Shown here: positions 1-5,410 of the stretch, in pieces
Layout: every line of letters starts with the position of its first letter
How positions within the stretch are numbered: position 1 is the first letter of the stretch
Source of the DNA: Lysobacterales bacterium
Lineage (GTDB): Bacteria; Pseudomonadota; Gammaproteobacteria; Xanthomonadales; SZUA-36
Assembly: GCA_030637665.1 (NCBI GenBank)
Contig: DAOWGA010000239.1
Span: 1 to 5,410, forward strand
Direction: 5' to 3'
DNA length: 5,410 nt
Program-made: the position numbers and the translations under genes
The notes under the pieces: model-generated
Seen by the model: the letters and a program-made list of their open reading frames with translations, nothing else
The model's database searches: none
What the model was told of the DNA's origin: nothing

Positions 1-536
<536 letters not shown>

Positions 537-565
537 GACATTCGTACTCGCTTGGCCGTCGGACA

Positions 566-1984
566 CTAACCCAGCAGCTTTGGTGGGTCAACTGTGGAAG
601 TGTGGCAAGCTGATCGCAATTCACCAAGCAGAGAATCCTCCGGGCACCAGCGGTATTCCAGCCCGTTCGAATCCAGCCAGGATTTTAGTCTGTCAGCGAT
701 AATCCAGTCACCGATGGCTACCGCCTCTTCACCCCAGTACAGCACCGGGATGGACAATCTCATCCAGGGCGGGATACCCAATTTACGGAACAGTTCTTTA
801 AGCGTCTGCCGGCTTCCACCCGTACGCAGTCGAATTTTTCCTCCGCTTCGTCGTGAATCAACCTGCCATCCTTGCGGTATGCATACCGGACTCCCATGCA
901 GTTGCAGGTATCCCAGGCTGGCGCCCAGTTCCAGTTTCATGCCGCCGGTCCACAGCTGCCTGGCGCAATTCGTCAGGATGGAAAGGTCCTGCAACCAGAT
1001 GAACGGGTGATACAGCTTAAGTTGCCACTGACTCCATCGCACTTCCGCCCGGCTGCTTGCCCTGGAACCGGCCAGCTGGTCCAGGAATTCATGGATGCGC
1101 ACTTCGGGCAATGCAGGAATTTCCTGGCGCCGCAGCCATTGGCGAAAAACCAGCACCTGCATTGGCTGCTCGAGTTGCAGCAGCGGCGCCAGTGGCATTT
1201 TGTGATTATTGGCGAGTAAATCACTGCAAGAGGAATTGACAAATTCCGCCAGTGCCTCGGATGTCAGCCTGGCAATACGTGCCGAACGGGTCAGCCTTTT
1301 TACAACCCCGGGCCAGCGGGTCTCGAGCGTGGGGAACAGATTATTCCTGAGGAAATTCCGGTCAAAGGATTCGTCCAGATTCGATGGATCTTCCATCCAC
1401 GTAACGCCATGCCTGAGCAGGTATGTTTCCAGCTCGGCTCTCCTCCATTGGAGGAGGGGTCTTGCGACCCGGCCATTGCCCAGCTTGCGCAAAGCTGGTA
1501 TGCCTGCAAGCCCTTCAATTCCGCTGCCCCTCATCAGGTTCAGAAACAGGGTCTCGGCCTGGTCATCGGCATGGTGTGCGGTCAGGTAGGTTTCATCACA
1601 GCCCAGCAAATCTGCGACAGCCTGGTAGCGGCAGTTCCGTGATTCTTCTTCGGTGCTGATGCCGCCAGATGGCTGTATTTTCAGATTCCGGCTTGAGAAA
1701 GGAATATCCCGCGTCCGGCAGAAGTCCCGGCAATGAACCAGCCATGAATCAGCTCCTGGATTCAGTCCATGGTGGAAATGAATGGCATGAATGGGTGTCG
1801 TGAGGTGATTACGGGACCGTTGCAGGGCGAGTAGCAATGCCGTGGAATCTGCCCCGCCACTGAATCCGACCCAGAATTTTCGTGTCCGCGGCAGGCGGTC
1901 AATCACCGTCTGCAACGGCCCGCTGCCAAAACTCCCGTCAGGTTTTTTCACGTTAATCCGGTGTGAATCAGTCCTGGAATTCAC
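566..1984 (-). CDS. tilS: tRNA(Ile)-lysidine synthetase
   Basis: ATP-dependent enzyme that converts cytidine 34 of the CAU anticodon of one tRNA-Ile to lysidine, so the tRNA reads AUA and is charged with isoleucine. The N-terminal PP-loop ATPase domain carries SGGADS (residues 42-47), [13 protein letters not shown] (69-81), [20 protein letters not shown] (136-155) and the EDPSN...[11 protein letters not shown] stretch (198-218). A middle helical region follows. The C-terminal TilS domain (about 372-432) has the pattern RSGGKIRL...[15 protein letters not shown]...[16 protein letters not shown]. At 472 residues it is somewhat longer than the 432-residue E. coli protein, and ends in a short non-conserved tail. 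The start used is a GTG that overlaps accA by 17 bases. A second GTG at 1951 has GGA about five bases upstream, removes the overlap, gives 461 residues and fits the family's N-terminal length better, so it may be the real start. The accA-tilS-xseB-ispA context is consistent. Confidence 0.95.
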   Translation of the reverse strand: MNSRTDSHRINVKKPDGSFGSGPLQTVIDRLPRTRKFWVGFSGGADSTALLLALQRSRNHLTTPIHAIHFHHGLNPGADSWLVHCRDFCRTRDIPFSSRNLKIQPSGGISTEEESRNCRYQAVADLLGCDETYLTAHHADDQAETLFLNLMRGSGIEGLAGIPALRKLGNGRVARPLLQWRRAELETYLLRHGVTWMEDPSNLDESFDRNFLRNNLFPTLETRWPGVVKRLTRSARIARLTSEALAEFVNSSCSDLLANNHKMPLAPLLQLEQPMQVLVFRQWLRRQEIPALPEVRIHEFLDQLAGSRASSRAEVRWSQWQLKLYHPFIWLQDLSILTNCARQLWTGGMKLELGASLGYLQLHGSPVCIPQGWQVDSRRSGGKIRLRTGGSRQTLKELFRKLGIPPWMRLSIPVLYWGEEAVAIGDWIIADRLKSWLDSNGLEYRWCPEDSLLGELRSACHTSTVDPPKLLG

Positions 1985-2924
1985 CGTAGGCCAGCAGACG
2001 TTGGTACCTGGCGTCCAGGAGTTGACTGGTGGTCAGCTTTTCCAGTTCTTCAAGCTGGTTGTTAATGCATTTCGCGATGCGCTCGGCAACGACATCTGGC
2101 TCTTTGTGCGCTCCACCGAGTGGTTCCGGAATAACCTCGTCCACCAGGCCAAGTTTCTTCAGGCGACTCGAAGTAATGCCCAGCGCCGTGGCCGCTTCTT
2201 CCGCGTTCGCGGCATCTTTCCACAGGATGGAGGCACAACCTTCCGGAGAAATCACCGAATAGGTGCTGTACTCGAGGATGTTGACCCGGTCACCGACGCC
2301 AATGGCCAGCGCCCCGCCAGAGCCTCCTTCCCCAATGATGGTGCAAACGATGGGGACCGGCAGGCGGGCCATGACTTCTAGATTGCGTGCGATGGCCTCC
2401 GACTGTCCCCGTTCCTCGGCTCCGACTCCGGGGTAGGCGCCCGGTGTATCGATGAAAGTGACCAGTGGCAGCCGGAATCTGGCAGCCATGTTCATTAGCC
2501 GCAGGGCCTTGCGATATCCCTCTGGCCGGACCATACCGAAATTCCGGAACACTTTCGCTTTGGTGTCACGGCCTTTTTGCTGCCCGATAAACATAATTGC
2601 GCGGCCTTGGAACCTGGCCATACCGCCGACGATGGCGTGGTCGTCGGCGAAAGAACGATCACCATGTAATTCATGGAATTCGTCAAAAATCTTGTCGACA
2701 TAATCCAGCGTATAGGGCCGCAAAGGGTGGCGGCTTAGCTGGGAAATTTGCCAGGGCGTCAGGTCCTTGAATATGCCCTTGATTTTCTGACGCATTTTAA
2801 CCTGGAGACGCTGAATTTCCTCGTCGAGGTTGATCGCATTATCGGAACCGACATTACGCAGCTCATCAATTTTTGCCTGCAATTCCGCAATCGGCTGCTC
2901 AAAATCAAGGTAATTGGAAATCAT
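1968..2924 (-). CDS. accA: Acetyl-CoA carboxylase carboxyltransferase, alpha subunit
   Basis: With AccD it forms the A2B2 carboxyltransferase that moves the carboxyl group from biotin on AccB to acetyl-CoA, making malonyl-CoA, the committed step of fatty acid synthesis. The length of 318 residues matches the 319 of E. coli. The N-terminal helical part begins with [17 protein letters not shown] (6-22). The crotonase-fold domain holds [11 protein letters not shown] (66-76), [11 protein letters not shown] (112-122), [18 protein letters not shown] (127-144), [20 protein letters not shown] (157-176) and the glycine-rich [15 protein letters not shown] (198-212), whose backbone amides form the oxyanion hole, then [17 protein letters not shown] (222-238). 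No key residue appears to be lost. The ATG start gives the family N terminus exactly; only a weak GAG lies about seven bases upstream. It sits 46 bases after gluQ, and its last 17 bases overlap the longest reading of tilS. A TATAAT hexamer in the upstream gap may be its own promoter. Confidence 0.98.
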   Translation of the reverse strand: MISNYLDFEQPIAELQAKIDELRNVGSDNAINLDEEIQRLQVKMRQKIKGIFKDLTPWQISQLSRHPLRPYTLDYVDKIFDEFHELHGDRSFADDHAIVGGMARFQGRAIMFIGQQKGRDTKAKVFRNFGMVRPEGYRKALRLMNMAARFRLPLVTFIDTPGAYPGVGAEERGQSEAIARNLEVMARLPVPIVCTIIGEGGSGGALAIGVGDRVNILEYSTYSVISPEGCASILWKDAANAEEAATALGITSSRLKKLGLVDEVIPEPLGGAHKEPDVVAERIAKCINNQLEELEKLTTSQLLDARYQRLLAYGEFQD

Positions 2925-2946
2925 TTTAATACTCGCAAAGTCAGAC

Positions 2947-2960
2947 CGGCATTATAACGT
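2947..2960 (-). promoter_or_regulatory. Possible -10 element of an accA promoter
   Basis: The minus strand of the gluQ-accA gap reads TATAAT at 2956-2951, a perfect sigma-70 -10 hexamer. Transcription would start near 2944, leaving a leader of about 20 bases before the accA ATG at 2924. The weak point is the -35: with a 16-18 base spacer the hexamers are GTGCCT, AGTGCC or TAGTGC, all poor, and the nearest TTGACA-like word (CTGACA, 2974-2969) is only 12 bases away. The bases before the hexamer (CGT) are not a true TGn extension either. This is a motif match in a 46-base gap, not proof of a promoter. Confidence 0.3.
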
Positions 2961-2970
2961 GACTGGATTG

Positions 2971-3837
2971 TCAGGCACTATGCGGGATGGAGGCCAGTTG
3001 CCAATTTTCGATTGCCCAGGCCCAGAGCTGTTCCAACTCCATTCCCCGCGGCGGCGACTGGCCGAGAAATTTCAGCGCAAGAAAAATGGCTTCGGCAGCA
3101 GGAACACTGGCCACCGGGTCTGTTCCGTAGCGTTTCCCCAACTTCTTTCCATCGCTGTGCATCGCAAGCGGGATGTGTGCATAGGACGGTGACGCCAGGC
3201 CCAGGCAGCGTTGCAGGTAAATCTGCCTGGCGGTTGAATCGAGCAGGTCAGCTCCCCGAACGACCTCGGTGATGCCCTGGAACGCATCATCGATGACCAC
3301 GGCAAGCTGATAGGCGGGCAGGCCGTCTGCCCGCTGGATCACAAAATCACCTACTTCAGTGTCGAGATTTTCCCGGATGTCACCCTGGACAAGATCAGCA
3401 AACTCTATGCTCACCGAGTCCACCCTGAGCCGGACAGAACGGTGAGATTTTCCCTTTGCCAATCCATTCCTGCAGGTCCCCGGGTAAATTCCGGATGCCG
3501 GCAGGTCTTTCCTGCTGCAGCCACACCAGTAGGCCTTGTCCTGGCGCAGCAGAATTTCTATCGCACTCTGATAGGCTTCAGTTCGCGTGCTCTGGTACAG
3601 AACCGGGCCGTTGGATTTCAATCCCAGCCGATCCAGGTCGCGCAGAATCGCAGCCGCACTTCCGGGCACTTCGCGGGGTGGGTCAATATCTTCGATTCTG
3701 ACCAGCCAGCGGCCCATTGCCTGCCTGGCCTGGAGAAAACTCGCAACAGCGGCCACCAGCGACCCAAAATGAAGATCACCCGTCGGCGAGGGTGCGAAAC
3801 GCCCGGTATAAGCGCTGGTGCGGTGAACCTGATCCAT
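2971..3837 (-). CDS. gluQ: Glutamyl-Q tRNA(Asp) synthetase
   Basis: A glutamyl-tRNA synthetase paralogue lacking the anticodon-binding domain. It activates glutamate and attaches it to the queuosine base at position 34 of tRNA-Asp, not to a tRNA 3' end. Sequence signs: the class I nucleotide-binding stretch GRFAPSPTGDLHFGSLVAA (12-30) with HFGS at the HIGH position; LVRIEDIDPPREVPG (45-59), typical of this subfamily; a zinc site made by C105, C107, Y118 and C122 (CGC...GIYPGTC), spaced as in E. coli YadB; FQGITEVVRGADLLDSTARQ (186-205); and KKLGKRYG (231-238) at the KMSKS position. The total of 288 residues is close to the E. coli length (about 300) and far short of full GltX, which supports GluQ over GltX. 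The ATG at 3837 gives the expected N terminus but has no clear ribosome binding site. It lies 53 bases after the FimX-like gene, not next to dksA as in enterics and pseudomonads. Confidence 0.95.
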   Translation of the reverse strand: MDQVHRTSAYTGRFAPSPTGDLHFGSLVAAVASFLQARQAMGRWLVRIEDIDPPREVPGSAAAILRDLDRLGLKSNGPVLYQSTRTEAYQSAIEILLRQDKAYWCGCSRKDLPASGIYPGTCRNGLAKGKSHRSVRLRVDSVSIEFADLVQGDIRENLDTEVGDFVIQRADGLPAYQLAVVIDDAFQGITEVVRGADLLDSTARQIYLQRCLGLASPSYAHIPLAMHSDGKKLGKRYGTDPVASVPAAEAIFLALKFLGQSPPRGMELEQLWAWAIENWQLASIPHSA

Positions 3838-3890
3838 CTGGTGCTGAGTCTAGCCCGCGGACAACAGCACGGCCAGCCTTGCGGTGGGGG

Positions 3891-5410
3891 TTACTGCGCG
3901 ATCACCTGCGAAGATTCTTTCAGAAAGGCTCCGGCAAGCAGTTTGACACCGCACTGCCATAAAACGGCAAGACTCGACGTATCTGCTACTTCGTCTGCAA
4001 TCACTGACACACCGTGCGGTTCAGCTACTTCAACGATTTTGCGAATGGCATCCTGGTTTTTCGTGTTTGCGGTCAGATCATTGGTCAGCGCCGGGAGGAT
4101 TTTAACGTAGGCGACATCCAGGTGCTCGAGTAACTGGCAACAGCGGCGCCCGGCATCAAACTGGCTGATCGCCAACTGGCAACCCAGGGGCTTCAGCTCT
4201 TTCATCAGGCGCTGCGCCGGCTTGAGATTGGTCTGGGCTGCGCTGGCCGCAATTTGCAGAATTATCCTGCTACCCTCGATACAGCTCGACTTCATCTGGT
4301 CAGCCAGCCAGCCGGGGAAGCCATAATCCAATATGGAGTTATTGCTCAGGCTGATGATCTGTTTTTGGTCGCTTTCCACCAGAGTCTTGATCAAGCCGGG
4401 AATTACGTTCCGGTCTATTGTTCCGGCCAGATCATTTCGATCCGCTGCCGGTTGATATTTTGTTGGCGGGTGATCTCCTGCCTCTTCCCTCATGTAGGTG
4501 AGGTTTTCAATCAGCTGCTCACCATCGCCTTCGAGATCAACGATTGATTGCTGCACCGTGTAGAAGTCCTGGTTGCTCAGGGCGTACTTGATGCGGTCAA
4601 CCCAGTGCTGGTCGCTATCACTGGCGGCCACAGCCGTGAGCGTCGGCCGGTAAATGACGAGTTTATCGCCGGCTTCAGCAGCTTCGGCAAAGGCCTTGCG
4701 GGCCCGCGCCATGATTTCTGCAGAATTCGTGGCAAGGCGGCCGATCACGCTCATGCCGATACTGCAGGACGATGAAATGGCCCGGTCCCCAATCTCCACG
4801 ATATGGTCACGGTAGGCCTGTAGAATTCCCTGCGCTACCTCTTCCAGGTCATCGCTGTTTTCTCTTTGCGCCAGTATTGCGAATCCCTGGTCTCCGATTC
4901 GTGCCGCCATGTCCTGTTTTTGCAGGCAAAGCCTGACCACAGCGGCCATGTCGGCCAGGAACTCATCTGAAGACTCCACCCCCAGTTCATCCTGCAGGTC
5001 GGCGAAGCCATCGGGTTCTATGACAAAAACAGCGGCTGCGGTTTCCTTGCGTTTGCTACCCCCGGAAATAAATTCTTCCAAATGCCTGGCAAATGCCTTC
5101 CTGTTGCCCAGTTGTGTGAGCGGGTCTACAACACGAAGCCGTTCCAGTTCAGCCGCCAGATCTGCTGCATTATCAGTTTTTTGCACCACCATCTGGATGC
5201 AGTCTTCGTCATCAAAACGTGCCGGCGAGAATACCAGTTTGGCTTCAAATTCGCTCCCGTCAGGCCGCACCACGATGACATCAAGCGGCTTGGCCGGGAA
5301 ATGGCCTTTCGACAGGTCTCTAAAAAGTTTTTTGGGGTTGATATCGCCGGATTTTATCAGTTCCAGCAAAGAGAGTCCCTCGAGCCCGGATGCGTCTTTG
5401 ATGTGAAGCG
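3891..5410 (-). CDS. fimX: FimX-like PAS-GGDEF-EAL protein with degenerate catalytic motifs, 5' end outside the window
   Basis: C-terminal 505 residues of a cyclic-di-GMP-related regulator; the frame stays open through 5408, so the start is missing. A TTG at 5369 could be misread as the start, but 13 codons before it continue the PAS domain. Residues here are counted from that TTG. End of a PAS domain: up to about 64, including RPDGSEFEAKLVFSPARF (35-52) and CIQMVVQ. Short linker helix: LAAELERLRVVDPLTQLGNR (71-90), with a diguanylate-cyclase-like DPLTQLGNR. Degenerate GGDEF domain: about 81-240, with GDQGF (159-163) in place of GGDEF. Degenerate EAL domain: about 256-490, with ENL (288-290) for EAL, ISQFDAG for the DDFG region and VKIL (422-425) for KID. 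From memory it aligns along its whole length with Pseudomonas FimX, for example LWQCGVKLLAG against LWQAGATYIQG. FimX acts at the cell pole in type IV pilus assembly and twitching. The protein should be neither a cyclase nor a phosphodiesterase. The role in pili is inferred; no pilus gene is in the window. Confidence 0.8.
   Translation of the reverse strand, partial: LHIKDASGLEGLSLLELIKSGDINPKKLFRDLSKGHFPAKPLDVIVVRPDGSEFEAKLVFSPARFDDEDCIQMVVQKTDNAADLAAELERLRVVDPLTQLGNRKAFARHLEEFISGGSKRKETAAAVFVIEPDGFADLQDELGVESSDEFLADMAAVVRLCLQKQDMAARIGDQGFAILAQRENSDDLEEVAQGILQAYRDHIVEIGDRAISSSCSIGMSVIGRLATNSAEIMARARKAFAEAAEAGDKLVIYRPTLTAVAASDSDQHWVDRIKYALSNQDFYTVQQSIVDLEGDGEQLIENLTYMREEAGDHPPTKYQPAADRNDLAGTIDRNVIPGLIKTLVESDQKQIISLSNNSILDYGFPGWLADQMKSSCIEGSRIILQIAASAAQTNLKPAQRLMKELKPLGCQLAISQFDAGRRCCQLLEHLDVAYVKILPALTNDLTANTKNQDAIRKIVEVAEPHGVSVIADEVADTSSLAVLWQCGVKLLAGAFLKESSQVIAQ

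Noticed and set aside
1842..2381. 179-codon open frame on the plus strand
   Set aside because: Antisense to tilS and accA, with no recognisable motif; accA on the other strand is unmistakable.
3838..3890. Terminator or promoter for gluQ
   Set aside because: No stem followed by a T-run is seen. A weak TAGACT word near the gluQ start has no supporting -35, so I did not list it.
3442..4110. 222-codon open frame on the plus strand
   Set aside because: It lies antisense across gluQ and the end of the fimX-like gene, both strongly supported. Its translation shows no domain pattern and is rich in Arg, Ser and Pro, as expected of an antisense shadow.
5367..5369. TTG codon as the start of the fimX-like gene
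   Set aside because: The same frame stays open for 13 more codons to the window edge, and those residues (LHIKDASGLEGLS) continue the PAS domain, so the gene begins outside the window.

Overview
This window is a compact, single-direction block of bacterial chromosome. Every gene I can support lies on the minus strand, so transcription runs from high to low coordinates. The proteins match gammaproteobacterial families closely: AccA, GluQ, TilS, XseB and IspA align well with their Escherichia coli counterparts, and the first gene resembles Pseudomonas/Xanthomonas FimX. Composition is moderately GC-rich by eye. I infer a gammaproteobacterium that may have type IV pili. I cannot name the genus.

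In transcription order the layout is as follows. (1) 5410-3891: the C-terminal part of a FimX-like protein (PAS, degenerate GGDEF, degenerate EAL), with its 5' end outside the window. (2) 3837-2971: gluQ, which glutamylates queuosine in tRNA-Asp. (3) 2924-1968: accA, the carboxyltransferase alpha subunit of acetyl-CoA carboxylase. (4) 1984-566: tilS, tRNA-Ile lysidine synthetase. (5) 566/536-297: xseB, the exonuclease VII small subunit. (6) 337-1: the start of ispA, farnesyl diphosphate synthase, cut by the window edge.

No gap exceeds about 55 bases. The last four genes overlap or nearly overlap (accA/tilS, tilS/xseB, xseB/ispA), which suggests one transcript with coupled translation. A perfect TATAAT hexamer in the gluQ-accA gap may let accA and the genes after it start their own transcript. 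The functions are mostly housekeeping: lipid precursor supply (accA, ispA), tRNA modification (gluQ, tilS) and DNA repair (xseB).

I see no RNA gene, mobile element, CRISPR array or phage gene. The only part that looks out of the ordinary is the FimX-like protein. It has lost both cyclic-di-GMP enzyme active sites and also differs from FimX at the EVL motif. I do not see a new multi-gene system here; the interesting points are at the level of single proteins and gene overlaps.
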